This document shows positions 7,226 to 15,994 of a DNA stretch of 64,000 bases, piece after piece. A program made the translations under genes and the position numbers. Source of the stretch: MWCO01 sp964488865 (lineage in GTDB: Bacteria; Myxococcota_A; Polyangia; Polyangiales; Polyangiaceae); contig CAZAWR010000029.1 in assembly GCA_964488865.1 (NCBI GenBank), positions 31,464 through 95,463 of the forward strand, written 5' to 3'. How positions within the stretch are numbered: the stretch's first letter is position 1; each line of letters begins with the position of its first letter. Under the pieces are notes generated by a model, which worked only from the letters and a program-made list of their open reading frames with translations, searched no databases and was not told where the DNA came from.

Positions 7226-8200
7226 TCATCCGGTGCGGGGCAGGCGGATCATGCGGTCGAGAAAGCGCGGGCTGTAGTACCAGCCGAGGGACCACACGGT
7301 GTCTCGATGGACGATGCCCATGCGGGGGATCGCGTACAGGTTGCAGCAGTCCAGACCGACGGGGGCACCCGAGGCTTTGAAGGCCGCGCGGTACCCTACC
7401 TGCTCGACGAGACCGGCGGTGCGGGCGTCGAAGGCGCCGAGAGGATAGAAGTAGGTGGTGGGACGCTGGCCGGTCTCCTTTTCGAGGATGTCGCGGGAGG
7501 TTTCCAGCTGACGGAGGGCCTGCTCGCTGGAGAAGTGGATGATGCTCTTGTGCTCGTGGCCGTGGCTGGCGACCTCGCACAGTCCCGAGTCCACCATCTC
7601 GCGGACCTGGTCCCAGGTCAGCATGCGGTGCAGCTTGTTCTCGTTCATCAGCTTGGTGGGCAGCGCGAGGGTGAACGGGACACGGAGCTTTTGCAGGATG
7701 GGCCACGCCACGGAGTGGACGCTCTTGTCCCCGTCGTCGAGGGTGACGACCGCGACGCGCAGTGGGAGGGCCTGCTCTCGACGCAGGAAGCGCACGAGGG
7801 CGGAGGTGGGCACGATGGCCACGTCGTTTTGCTGGAGCCAGGCCAACTGACGCTCGAACTGCGAACCGTCGACGGTGAGGTCTTCCGTTCCGCGGTTGAA
7901 GGCGTGGTACATGAGGACAAGGGCGCGGGTATCGTCGGGGTTGGCGAGGGGAACTGAGCTCTCGGGGGGAGCCTGGGGCCGGCTGTTGTTCTCGGGCGAG
8001 ACCGTCGCGTCGGCCGGGGCTGCGATCGGCTCGACCGGACGGGTCGAGGGGGGAGCGATCGCGACAGGGGATGGCTTGGGTGGGCGGGGGACGGGGGCTT
8101 CGGCAGGGGTGGGCGAAGGCGCAGAGAAGCCGGAGCAGGCGGAGCAGGCGGAGCAGGCGGCGAAGAGCAGAAGCAGAGGAAACCAGCGCGGCGGGGCCAT
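7226..8200 (-). CDS. Polysaccharide deacetylase-family lipoprotein
   Basis: The product has 324 residues from the ATG at 8200. The signal peptide ends in a run with three close cysteines (FAACSACSACSG), any of which could be lipidated. A Pro/Ala-rich linker (30-95) leads to a NodB-type domain: LVLMYHAF, VVTLDDGDKS (motif 1, usually TFDDG), EVASHGHEHKS (motif 2) and FYPLGAFD (motif 3). It is expected to de-N-acetylate or O-deacetylate a cell-surface glycan at the envelope. It converges with the M20 gene (one base apart) and diverges from the large Cys-repeat gene. Confidence 0.85.
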   Translation of the reverse strand: MAPPRWFPLLLLFAACSACSACSGFSAPSPTPAEAPVPRPPKPSPVAIAPPSTRPVEPIAAPADATVSPENNSRPQAPPESSVPLANPDDTRALVLMYHAFNRGTEDLTVDGSQFERQLAWLQQNDVAIVPTSALVRFLRREQALPLRVAVVTLDDGDKSVHSVAWPILQKLRVPFTLALPTKLMNENKLHRMLTWDQVREMVDSGLCEVASHGHEHKSIIHFSSEQALRQLETSRDILEKETGQRPTTYFYPLGAFDARTAGLVEQVGYRAAFKASGAPVGLDCCNLYAIPRMGIVHRDTVWSLGWYYSPRFLDRMIRLPRTG

Positions 8201-8351
8201 GGGAGCCAGGGTATCCGGGAGGCGGGTGGGGACCAAAAAAAGGCGATCCGAGGGGAGAACCTGAGCGGCGCGGGCGTAGCAGGCACGTGGGCGACGTCTC
8301 CTTGCGCGTGGTGCCACGGACCGTTGCCCAGGGAACCAGGTACGTTCGAGG

Positions 8352-8410
8352 TTCCCGGAACAAACCGAATGTTCGGACGGGAATTAAACGGGTCGGCTGT
8401 ACTTGCCGAC
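8352..8410. promoter_or_regulatory. Cluster of short inverted repeats in a divergent promoter space
   Basis: The 361-bp space 8201-8561 between two divergent lipoprotein genes contains TTCCCGGAA, a perfect CCGAA-TG-TTCGG palindrome (8365-8376) and GTCGGC-N7-GCCGAC (8392-8410). These could be operator sites for one or both genes. No sigma-70-type promoter is convincing. The rest of the space shows no gene. Confidence 0.35.
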
Positions 8411-8561
8411 GCAAGGGCATTGCGGTAGCACACGGCCATCTGGCGCCATGCGGGCGCGATCGGCTTGGGTTGCGAAACGCAGACACCTCGTAAGAGGGCT
8501 GCTTTCACGAATAGGGGGCTCGCCAAGGTGGGCCCAAAGACACGTTGTTAGGGAGGATGCC

Positions 8562-11126
8562 ATGGTACGTTGGACAGGACGCTTGCTTGCGGTTTCCGTT
8601 GCTGTTTCAGCCCTCGGGCTCGTAGCGTTTGTGGGCTGCGGCGGGGATGACGGAGAGACGACCTACAACTCCGGGACGGGCGGGAAGGGGGGTTCGGGCG
8701 GCGCCACGGGCGGCACCGGAGCCACCAGCGGCACGGGAGGCTCGGGCGGCGGCGCGCTCTGCGGCCCCGGCACGACGGACTGCGCGGGCACGTGCGTCGA
8801 CACGATGAACAACCCGGCCCACTGCGGCGCCTGCAGCGCCGCTTGCCCCCAGGGGCAGGTGTGCTCGGTCGGTCAGTGCAGCCTGTTCTGCTCGGGCGGC
8901 ACGACGAACTGCAACGGCGCGTGCGTCAACACGTCGGGCGACCCGGCCAACTGCGGAACCTGCGGCAACGCTTGCGCGGCCGGCCAGGTGTGTACCCAGG
9001 GCGCGTGCGCGTCGAGCTGCACGGGCAGCACGACCGACTGCAATGGCGTGTGCGTGAACACGGGCACCGACCCGGACAACTGCGGAACCTGCGGCACCGC
9101 ATGTGACGCGGGCGAGGTGTGCTCGGCCGGCGTGTGCGGCGTCTCCTGCGGCTCCGGCACGGAGGAGTGCGACGGGGAGTGCGTGGACACGGACGTGGAC
9201 CCGGCTCACTGCGGTGACTGCGACACAGCTTGTCCGACCGGGCAGGTGTGCTCGGTGGGCGTGTGCACGGTCAACTGCGCGGGCGGGACGACCGAGTGCA
9301 GCGGCCTGTGCGTGAACACGGACACGGACCCGGACAACTGCGGCGACTGCGGCACGGAGTGCCCGGACGGCGAGGCCTGCTCGGCCGGCGCGTGCGGCGT
9401 GTCCTGCGGCGGCGGCACGACCAAGTGCGGCAACCTCTGCGTCGACACGGACATTGACCCGACGAACTGCGGCGCCTGCGGCGTCACGTGCCAGGCGGGT
9501 CAGGTCTGCAATGCTGGGGCATGCGGGCTGGTGTGCACGGGCGGGACGATCGCCTGCGGCGGCATCTGCGTCAACCCGGCGAACGACCCGGCCAACTGCG
9601 GCGGCTGCGACCAGCCCTGCCCGGGCGGAGAAGTCTGCTCCGGCGGCGTGTGCGGCCTGTCCTGCACCGGCGGCAGCACGCTGTGCTCGGGCGCCTGCGT
9701 GGACACGGACATCGACCCCACCAACTGCGGCACGTGCGGCACGGTCTGCGGCGCGAACCAGGCGTGCGTGAGCGGCATCTGCACGGGCAGCTGCGGCGGC
9801 GGGCTCACCCTCTGCAACGGCTTCTGCGTCAGTACCCAGACGGACGTGGGCAACTGCGGCGCCTGCGGCACGGTCTGCGCGGCCGGCCAGAACTGCATTG
9901 CCGGCGTGTGCACGGCCTGCAACAGCGCCACGACGGACTGCGACGGTGACGGCTGGCTTGTGTCCCAGGGCGACTGCTGCGACAAGCCGGGCCTGTGCGG
10001 CGCGGAGCCTGGGAAGGTGAACCCGGGCGCGATCGAGGTGCTCGGCAACGGCATCGACGACAACTGCAACGGCAAGACCGACCTGTTCGACCAGGAAGAC
10101 ACGGCCGCTTGCGACTCGGGCATCGCCAGCAACACCACGAACGCCGTCGACTACGCGAAGGCGTTGGGCATTTGCCGCACGACGACGGAAGCCGAGCCTC
10201 TCGCGACGCGGACGTGGGGTTTGATCAGCGCGCAGTTGCTGCGGGCCGACGGCTCGGCCGTGACGGACGTGCGAGCGCACTCCATCCGAGCCGACTTCGG
10301 TGCCGCGGCGCCGATGCCGCTCGAAGGGCAGCGCATTGTGGTTCTGTCCACGGGCATCGCGGCGGACGCGGACCAGACGAACCCCGGACCCAACACCGGG
10401 CCCACCAGCAACCCGGCGACCAGCCTGACGGGCGCCTCGGTCAGCATCTCGACGTGCACCAACCCGCTGTGCATCAAGGACTGGTACGCCACGCCGAACC
10501 TCCCGCTCAAGCCGGCGAACGGCCTTCCGGACGCCCCCGGATGCAACGCGAGCAATGACTCCGACGCCGAGGACTCCGTCATGCTGGTGCTGCGCATGCG
10601 TGCGCCCACCAACGCCAAGGCGTTCTCGTTCAACTCGTACTTCTACTCTTCCGAGTACCCGGAGTTCGTGTGCACGTCCTTCAACGACCAGTTCGTCGCC
10701 CTGGTCAACACGCCGACCGGCACGCCGACCCCGATCGCGAACCCGGTCGACAAGAACCTGATGACCTACACGAAGGACGGCCAGAAGTGGCCCATCGGGA
10801 TCAACATCGCCAAGGGCACCACGCTGTTCTCCGTGTGCGAGCCCCAGGGCGTCAGCACATGCTGGGACACCGACGTGTCGGCTGACTCCTGCTCCCTCGG
10901 CGCGGCGCAGCTTCTGGGCACCGGCTTCGAGGCGCCCTCGGCCTCATCGCACTGCACGCACGGCGGCGGCACCTACTGGCTCACCACGGCCGGCAACGTG
11001 ATCCCCGGCCAGGTCGTCGAGCTTCGCATCGCGATCTGGGACGTCGGCGACAAGATCTACGACTCCCTCGCCCTGGTGGACGGCTTCCGCTGGCTGTACA
11101 GCGCCACGCTGCCCGGCACGAACTGA
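8562..11126 (+). CDS. Large Cys-repeat lipoprotein with MopE-like and choice-of-anchor-L regions
   Basis: The product has 854 residues from the ATG at 8562, with GGGAGGA just upstream. The signal peptide ends in a lipobox (FVGC), followed by a Gly/Thr linker to about residue 65. Nine tandem 43-residue units of the form CxGGTTxCxGxCVNTxxDPxNCGxCGxxC come next; each has conserved cysteines likely to form disulfides. A putative metal-binding stretch follows (DCDGDGW, NGIDDNCNGKTD) as in MopE-type proteins. The last 300 residues resemble a choice-of-anchor L domain (FNSYFYSSEYPEFVC, FNDQFVALV). It is likely exported to the cell surface. The 129-bp units are similar at DNA level, so length variation between strains is plausible. 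Confidence 0.85.
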   Translation: MVRWTGRLLAVSVAVSALGLVAFVGCGGDDGETTYNSGTGGKGGSGGATGGTGATSGTGGSGGGALCGPGTTDCAGTCVDTMNNPAHCGACSAACPQGQVCSVGQCSLFCSGGTTNCNGACVNTSGDPANCGTCGNACAAGQVCTQGACASSCTGSTTDCNGVCVNTGTDPDNCGTCGTACDAGEVCSAGVCGVSCGSGTEECDGECVDTDVDPAHCGDCDTACPTGQVCSVGVCTVNCAGGTTECSGLCVNTDTDPDNCGDCGTECPDGEACSAGACGVSCGGGTTKCGNLCVDTDIDPTNCGACGVTCQAGQVCNAGACGLVCTGGTIACGGICVNPANDPANCGGCDQPCPGGEVCSGGVCGLSCTGGSTLCSGACVDTDIDPTNCGTCGTVCGANQACVSGICTGSCGGGLTLCNGFCVSTQTDVGNCGACGTVCAAGQNCIAGVCTACNSATTDCDGDGWLVSQGDCCDKPGLCGAEPGKVNPGAIEVLGNGIDDNCNGKTDLFDQEDTAACDSGIASNTTNAVDYAKALGICRTTTEAEPLATRTWGLISAQLLRADGSAVTDVRAHSIRADFGAAAPMPLEGQRIVVLSTGIAADADQTNPGPNTGPTSNPATSLTGASVSISTCTNPLCIKDWYATPNLPLKPANGLPDAPGCNASNDSDAEDSVMLVLRMRAPTNAKAFSFNSYFYSSEYPEFVCTSFNDQFVALVNTPTGTPTPIANPVDKNLMTYTKDGQKWPIGINIAKGTTLFSVCEPQGVSTCWDTDVSADSCSLGAAQLLGTGFEAPSASSHCTHGGGTYWLTTAGNVIPGQVVELRIAIWDVGDKIYDSLALVDGFRWLYSATLPGTN

Positions 11127-11141
11127 CCTGACCTCCTCCGC

Positions 11142-11164
11142 GGGCAGGGGGTTCTCCCCTGCCC
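11142..11164. terminator. Hairpin between convergent genes
   Basis: GGGCAGGGG and CCCCTGCCC form a perfect 9-bp stem with a 5-base loop in the 47-bp space between the Cys-repeat gene and nadB. There is no T run on either side, so it may be a rho-independent-like or RNA-stabilising hairpin serving both directions. Confidence 0.6.
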
Positions 11165-11173
11165 TACTCCCCA

Positions 11174-12793
11174 TCACACCCCACGAAGCCGCGCGGCCAC
11201 ACCGCGTTTCATCACCGTGTCTTCGAGGAACCGGTCATCCGTGTTCGGATAGTCGAGGGTGTAGTGCAGTCCTCGGCTCTCTTGCCGCGAAGCGGCAGAC
11301 GCCACGATGAGCTCCGCGACGGTGGCGATGTTGCGCAGCTCGATCAGGTCCCGGGTCACCAGGTAGCGCCAGTAGTACTCGTGGATTTCGTCCTGGAGCA
11401 CTGCGATACGGCGCGCGGCGCGCTGGAGCCGGGAAGCGGAGCGCACGATGCCGACGTAGTTCCACATGAAGCGGCGCAGCTCGTCCCAGTTCTGGGAGAC
11501 GATGACCTTCTCGTCGCTGGGGACGGCGTCGCCGACTTCCCAGTCCTTGACGGCGGGCGTCTGCCGGGAGCGCAGGTCGGCGATCTGACCGCTGAGCTTG
11601 ACGCTCGCCCTGTGTGCGAGGACGAGGCCCTCGAGCAGGGAGTTGGACGCGAGCCGGTTCGCGCCGTGCAGGCCGGTGCAGGCGACCTCGCCGAGGGCCC
11701 AGAGTCCGGGGATGGTGGTGCGCCCGTGCAGGTCGGTGCTAACGCCGCCGCACATGTAGTGGGCCGCGGGCACGACCGGGATGGGCGACGTGCAGATGTC
11801 GATGCCGTACTGCTTGCATGCCGCGTAGATGCCGGGGAAGCGTTCCTGGACGAAAGAAGCGGGGCGGTGGGTGATGTCGAGCAGCACGTAGTCCGAGCCG
11901 GTTCGCTTCATCTCGTAGTCGATGGATCGGGCGACGATATCGCGGGGCGCGAGGTCCGCGCGCTCGTGGTGTTTGTTCATGAAGGGCGTTCCATCCATGA
12001 GCCGGAGGGTCGCCCCTTCCCCGCGCAGGGCTTCGCTCACGAGGAAGCTCTTGGCTTGCGGGTGGTACAGGCAGGTGGGGTGGAACTGGTAGAACTCCAT
12101 GTTCGCCACCTCGGCGCCGGCGCGGTAGGCCATGGCGACCCCGTCGCCGGTCGCGACGTCGGGGTTCGAGGTGTACAGGTAGACCTTGCCGCCGCCGCCC
12201 GTGCACAGCAGGGTGGCGTGGGCACGGAGGGTGAGGACGTGTTCGCGCGAGGCATCGAGGACGTAGGCGCCTCCGCAGGTATCAGGGCCTCCGTATTCGG
12301 AGAGCATGATCAGGTCGACGGCGGCATGGTGCTCGAGCAGCTGAATGTTGGGGTGAGCGCGCACGGCGGCGTCGAGGGCTCGAACGACTTCCCGTCCGGT
12401 CATGTCACCGGCGTGGGCGACGCGGCGTTCGGAGTGGCCGCCTTCGCGGCCGAGGTCGAGGTCGCTCTTCTGGGTGCCGTTGGTTTTGGTGGAGAACTTG
12501 ACGCCTTGTTCGACGAGCCACTCGATGCGGGCGGGACCTTCCTGGACGCAGACCTCGACGGCGAGTTGGTGGCAGAGACCGGCGCCGGCTTCGAGGGTGT
12601 CTTGGATGTGGGAGGCGAAGCTGTCCTTCTTGGACAGGACGCTGGCGATGCCGCCTTGGGCGTAGCGGGTATTGGATTCGCCCGCGTCTCGTTTGGTCAC
12701 GACGACGACGTGGCCGTGCTCTGCGGCTTCGAGGGCGAAGGCGAGGCCGGCGACGCCGCTGCCGATGACGAGGTAGTCACAAGAAAGGGACAT
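11174..12793 (-). CDS. nadB: L-aspartate oxidase
   Basis: The product has 539 residues from the ATG at 12793. It oxidises L-aspartate to iminoaspartate, the first step of de novo NAD synthesis, in the cytoplasm. The FAD-binding Rossmann motif is at the N-terminus (DYLVIGSGVAGLAFALEAA). TRYAQGGIASV, EFYQFHPTCLYHP (about 245), SEALRGEGA, HYMCGGVSTD and GEVACTGLHGANRLASNSLLEG are hallmark motifs of NadB and the related succinate dehydrogenase flavoproteins. Length fits the family. The GGVSTD and FHPT stretches and the absence of sdh neighbours favour NadB over fumarate reductase. No nadA or nadC is adjacent. Confidence 0.95.
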   Translation of the reverse strand: MSLSCDYLVIGSGVAGLAFALEAAEHGHVVVVTKRDAGESNTRYAQGGIASVLSKKDSFASHIQDTLEAGAGLCHQLAVEVCVQEGPARIEWLVEQGVKFSTKTNGTQKSDLDLGREGGHSERRVAHAGDMTGREVVRALDAAVRAHPNIQLLEHHAAVDLIMLSEYGGPDTCGGAYVLDASREHVLTLRAHATLLCTGGGGKVYLYTSNPDVATGDGVAMAYRAGAEVANMEFYQFHPTCLYHPQAKSFLVSEALRGEGATLRLMDGTPFMNKHHERADLAPRDIVARSIDYEMKRTGSDYVLLDITHRPASFVQERFPGIYAACKQYGIDICTSPIPVVPAAHYMCGGVSTDLHGRTTIPGLWALGEVACTGLHGANRLASNSLLEGLVLAHRASVKLSGQIADLRSRQTPAVKDWEVGDAVPSDEKVIVSQNWDELRRFMWNYVGIVRSASRLQRAARRIAVLQDEIHEYYWRYLVTRDLIELRNIATVAELIVASAASRQESRGLHYTLDYPNTDDRFLEDTVMKRGVAARLRGV

Positions 12794-12876
12794 GGGCGCG
12801 GAGGCTAGCAAAACTGCGTAGCCTAGCAATGCGCGCGAGGGGAGTTCAGCGAGGGGGCTGCCGATGCAACCGAGGA

Positions 12877-13737
12877 CTACTTGAACGGGCAGACGGGCAT
12901 CTGGGCTTCGAGGTCCGCCTGGATGTTGCCGTAGGGGGTATCGGTGGGGTGGTAGAGGGCGATGTTGGCGCCCTGGAGCGCAAGTTGCCCGCCTTCGACG
13001 GCGTTGGTGTTGACGGCGTTCGTGACCTGGATGTCTCCGACGCCGATGGCAGCGATGCACCCTGTTTGCGGACCGGTGCTATCCAGCACGACAAGCTGGG
13101 CACCCGAGGTCTGCTCCATGCCCACGGCAACCGGTCCAGAGGCCAGGACGTCCGAGGTGAACTGGAGCTGGACCATGGGGCTGGCGACGGTCTGACCGGA
13201 GAGGGACTGTTGGATGATGCCGACACTGGGGGGGTTGGCCATGTGGGTGGCAATGGCGATGGTCTGGGTGGCACCCGCGGGCGGGATGGGTGACCCAGCT
13301 GTGGTGTAGGTGCCCGTGAAGGCCGCAGACATCTGGACGCCGTCCATGTGGCCTTGGAGGTATGCCTGGTCGTTGAGTTTGCTGCCGTCGAAGATGAAGG
13401 CCGAGGACATGCTGACGGTGGTCAGGGAGCCATAGCCGCCGGTCGTTCCGCCGCCGGTGCCACCGGTCGCGCCGCCGCCGGTGCCACCGGTCGCGCCGCC
13501 GCCCGTGCCGCCCGTATCGCCGCCGCCCGTGCCGCCCGTTTCGCCGCCGCCCGTGCCGCCCGTTTCGCCGCCGCCCGTGCCGCCGGTCTCGCCGCCGCCG
13601 GAACCTCCCGTGACGACGCTTCCCCCGGAACCTCCGGTTCCCGCAGTGTTGTCATCCGAGTCGTCGCTGCTGGAGCAAGCGAAGACGAGCGTAGAAGAGG
13701 CAAGAGCGATCGCGAGGTACTTGAGTCGAAGGTCCAT
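12877..13737 (-). CDS. Lipoprotein with repeat-encoded Gly/Thr linker
   Basis: The product has 286 residues. The signal peptide ends TLVFAC (Cys about 21), then comes an acidic serine stretch (SSSDDSDD). A linker built from GETGGTGG-type units spans about 33-100, encoded by 15-bp tandem repeats at about 13440-13610. The C-terminal 180 residues are a probable beta-rich domain with FIFDGSKLNDQAYLQGHMDG and IATHMANPPSVGI; no family recognised. Outer-membrane anchored by inference. It diverges from etfB across 318 bp. Confidence 0.8.
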   Translation of the reverse strand: MDLRLKYLAIALASSTLVFACSSSDDSDDNTAGTGGSGGSVVTGGSGGGETGGTGGGETGGTGGGETGGTGGGDTGGTGGGATGGTGGGATGGTGGGTTGGYGSLTTVSMSSAFIFDGSKLNDQAYLQGHMDGVQMSAAFTGTYTTAGSPIPPAGATQTIAIATHMANPPSVGIIQQSLSGQTVASPMVQLQFTSDVLASGPVAVGMEQTSGAQLVVLDSTGPQTGCIAAIGVGDIQVTNAVNTNAVEGGQLALQGANIALYHPTDTPYGNIQADLEAQMPVCPFK

Positions 13738-14055
13738 GACATCACCTTTCTGCTGGCAGGAGTCACGAGGAGACTTGTCGACGTGAAGGGGGCCGTCAAG
13801 GAGCGCTGAAGGGATCTGGAGGGTGAATCAAGCATCTACACGGCTCGATTGAGGGCGTTGGTGGAAAAGTGCAGGGCCGGCGCGGGACCGGACGGCGTGG
13901 CGGGAGGATTCCAACGTACCGGAACGGGTCGCCAGCGATTTGCGGCTGCACTCGAGCAATTGACGCGGCGCGCCGAGCAGCGTAGACCACGCAACGCGGC
14001 GTTTTTGCCGCCCCACCCCCATGCGCCGCCGGCGCACTGGAAGGAGGTCACCCCC
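13738..14055. other. Divergent promoter space upstream of etfBA
   Basis: This 318-bp space separates the lipoprotein gene from etfB. No gene is seen. Its only clear signal is AAGGAGG at 14041-14047, a near-perfect ribosome binding site 8 bases before the GTG start of etfB, which fixes that start. Confidence 0.6.
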
Positions 14056-14883
14056 GTGAAGATCCTCGTTCCCCTCAAGCGTGTGGCCGATCCGGACAAC
14101 GCGAACAAAGTCAAGGTACCGGCCGACGGGAGCAAGGTCGAGACCACCGGTCTCGAGTGGAAGCCCAACCCGTTCGATGAGTACGCCGTCGAAGCTGCGC
14201 TGCGCCTGACGGAAAATGGAGCCCAGAACAAGGTCCGTGCCGGCGAGGTGGTCGTCGTCACCCTCGGCCCCAAGGAGTGCGAGACCACGCTGCGCGCGAT
14301 GCTCGCCACGGGTGCGGACCGCGCCATCCGCATCGAAGCGGACGACGATCAGCTCGACGGCAACGTGGTTGCGCTGGCGCTCAAGGCGGTGATGGAGAAG
14401 GAGAAGCCTGACTTCGTGGTGATGGGCAAGCAGGCGGTGGACGGCGACACCAATCAGGTAGGTCAGTTTCTGGCGGAGTATCTCGGCTGGCCGATGGCCA
14501 CCTCCGCGGCGACGATCGTGGAAGAGGGCGGTGCACTCACGGTCGGACGCGAGGTGGACGGTGGTGTGATCAACTTGAAGGTCAAGGCCCCGGCGGTCGT
14601 GACGGTGGACCTGCGCATCACCGCGCCCGCCAGCGTCTACTCGTCGCAGACCAAGCGTGACTTCAAGTACAACGAAGGCGTGCGCTTCGCGCCCCTTCCC
14701 GCGATCATGAAGGCCAAGAAAAAGCCCCTCGACGTCCTGAAGCTGAGCGATGTGGTCGCCGACGCATCGCTGCGCATCAAGTACAAGAAGTTCGAGCCTC
14801 CGCAAGGCCGCAAGGCCGGCGTGAAGGTGAAGGATGTCGCTGAGCTGGTCGACAAGCTCAAGAACGAGGCGAAGGCCATCTAA
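14056..14883 (+). CDS. etfB: Electron transfer flavoprotein, beta subunit
   Basis: The product has 275 residues from a GTG start chosen for the AAGGAGG site 8 bases upstream and the family start KILVPLKRVADP. With EtfA it forms the soluble heterodimer that takes electrons from acyl-CoA dehydrogenases to ETF:quinone oxidoreductase. Typical features are NPFDEYAVEAALRL, the nucleotide-binding region VVTLGPKECETTLR with GADRAIRI, VVMGKQAVDGDTNQVGQ and the C-terminal IMKAKKKPL with its adenine-loop context. etfA follows after 15 bases, so the two form an operon. Confidence 0.95.
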   Translation: MKILVPLKRVADPDNANKVKVPADGSKVETTGLEWKPNPFDEYAVEAALRLTENGAQNKVRAGEVVVVTLGPKECETTLRAMLATGADRAIRIEADDDQLDGNVVALALKAVMEKEKPDFVVMGKQAVDGDTNQVGQFLAEYLGWPMATSAATIVEEGGALTVGREVDGGVINLKVKAPAVVTVDLRITAPASVYSSQTKRDFKYNEGVRFAPLPAIMKAKKKPLDVLKLSDVVADASLRIKYKKFEPPQGRKAGVKVKDVAELVDKLKNEAKAI

Positions 14884-14898
14884 CTTCCGGAAGGAGCT

Positions 14899-15873
14899 AT
14901 GAACATGGCAGACGTATTGGTAGTTGCAGAGCTCGCCGGGGGTAAGGTTCGCAAGGCCACGCACTCGGCAATCACGTTCGCCCGCCAAGCCGCAGGCATG
15001 CTCGGCGGCGGGTTCTCCATTTTGGTCATCGGCCAGGGCGCCGCGGGCGCGGCCGCCGAGCTGACCGGATTCGGCGCGACCAAGATCTACACGACCGAAA
15101 TCTCCTCCGTCGGCGGCTACGTGTGCGAGCACTTCGCCCCCACCGTCGCCGGTCTCGCCAAGAACTTCGGCGTCGTCGTCGCCACCGCCACGGCCTACGG
15201 CAAGGACCTCATCCCGCGCGTCGCTGCCAAGCTCAACGCGGGCTACGCGGCAGACATCTCCGCCGTCAGCAACGACGGAGGCTTGCTCTACAAGCGCCCG
15301 ATGTTCGCGGGCAACGCCTTCGGCTACGCACAGATCCCCACGGCGATCCAAGCCGTCACCGTGCGTCAGAGCGAGTTCGCGGCCGCTGAGCCGTCGGGCG
15401 GCGCATCCCCGGTCGAGCAGCTCGCTGCCCAGCCGCCCACCGCTGGTTCGGATCGCATCCAGTTCTTGAGCTTCGACCAAGTCAAGAACGAGCGTCCGGA
15501 GCTCACGGAAGCCTCCGTCGTCGTGTCCGGTGGGCGTGCGTGCAAGGAGAAGTTCTTCGACGTGCTCAACCCGCTCGCAGACATCTTCGGAGCGGCCATC
15601 GGCGCGACGCGCGCGGCTTGTGACGCGGGTTACGCCCCGGGTGACCTGCAGGTCGGCCAGACGGGCAAGATCGTCGCCCCCGACCTGTACTTCGCGTTCG
15701 GTATCTCCGGCGCCATCCAGCACCTCGCAGGCATGAAGGGCTCCAAGGTCATCGTCGCGGTGAACAAGGACCCCGAGGCGCCGATCTTCTCGGTTGCCGA
15801 CTACGGCCTCGTGGCTGACCTGTTCCAGGTGCTCCCCGAGCTCGTCGAGCGAATCAAGGCCGTCAAGGAGTAG
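14899..15873 (+). CDS. etfA: Electron transfer flavoprotein, alpha subunit
   Basis: The product has 324 residues and partners EtfB. The C-terminal FAD domain is intact: VVVSGGRACKEKF, YAPGDLQVGQTGKIVAPDLY, GISGAIQHLAGM and VAVNKDPEAPIFSVADYGLV are the usual flavin-contacting segments. The N-terminal domain (VLVVAELAGGKVRK, VVATATAYGKDLIPRVAAKL) is canonical. The start ATG at 14899 has GGAAGGAG upstream; an ATG two codons later is equally possible. It is the second gene of the etfBA operon. No dehydrogenase gene is adjacent, so the electron donor is not indicated. Confidence 0.95.
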   Translation: MNMADVLVVAELAGGKVRKATHSAITFARQAAGMLGGGFSILVIGQGAAGAAAELTGFGATKIYTTEISSVGGYVCEHFAPTVAGLAKNFGVVVATATAYGKDLIPRVAAKLNAGYAADISAVSNDGGLLYKRPMFAGNAFGYAQIPTAIQAVTVRQSEFAAAEPSGGASPVEQLAAQPPTAGSDRIQFLSFDQVKNERPELTEASVVVSGGRACKEKFFDVLNPLADIFGAAIGATRAACDAGYAPGDLQVGQTGKIVAPDLYFAFGISGAIQHLAGMKGSKVIVAVNKDPEAPIFSVADYGLVADLFQVLPELVERIKAVKE

Positions 15874-15994
15874 CCCGCTCCTGTCCGGTTCCCCCCCTCG
15901 CATCACATTGTCCTGACTCCTCCCATGCGGTAGATGACCTTCGCAGACCGCTGCGGTGCATCCCTTGCACCGCGAAGACGGAAGGGACATCGCG

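Noticed and set aside
8310..8332. Sigma-54-like TGG...TTGC pattern
   Set aside because: The GG to GC spacing is about four bases too long for a -24/-12 promoter.
8607..10280. A 557-codon minus-strand frame opposite the Cys-repeat gene
   Set aside because: It is the mirror of the 129-bp repeats and is almost entirely Ala/Arg/Val; the plus-strand frame has a signal peptide, regular cysteine spacing and a folded C-terminus.
13440..13610. Regular short repeats that could suggest a CRISPR array
   Set aside because: They are contiguous 15-bp coding repeats for a Gly/Thr linker, without unique spacers or cas genes.
13828..15990. A 720-codon open frame on the minus strand
   Set aside because: It runs antisense through etfB and etfA, which have unmistakable family motifs; the frame is open only because of high-GC codon bias.
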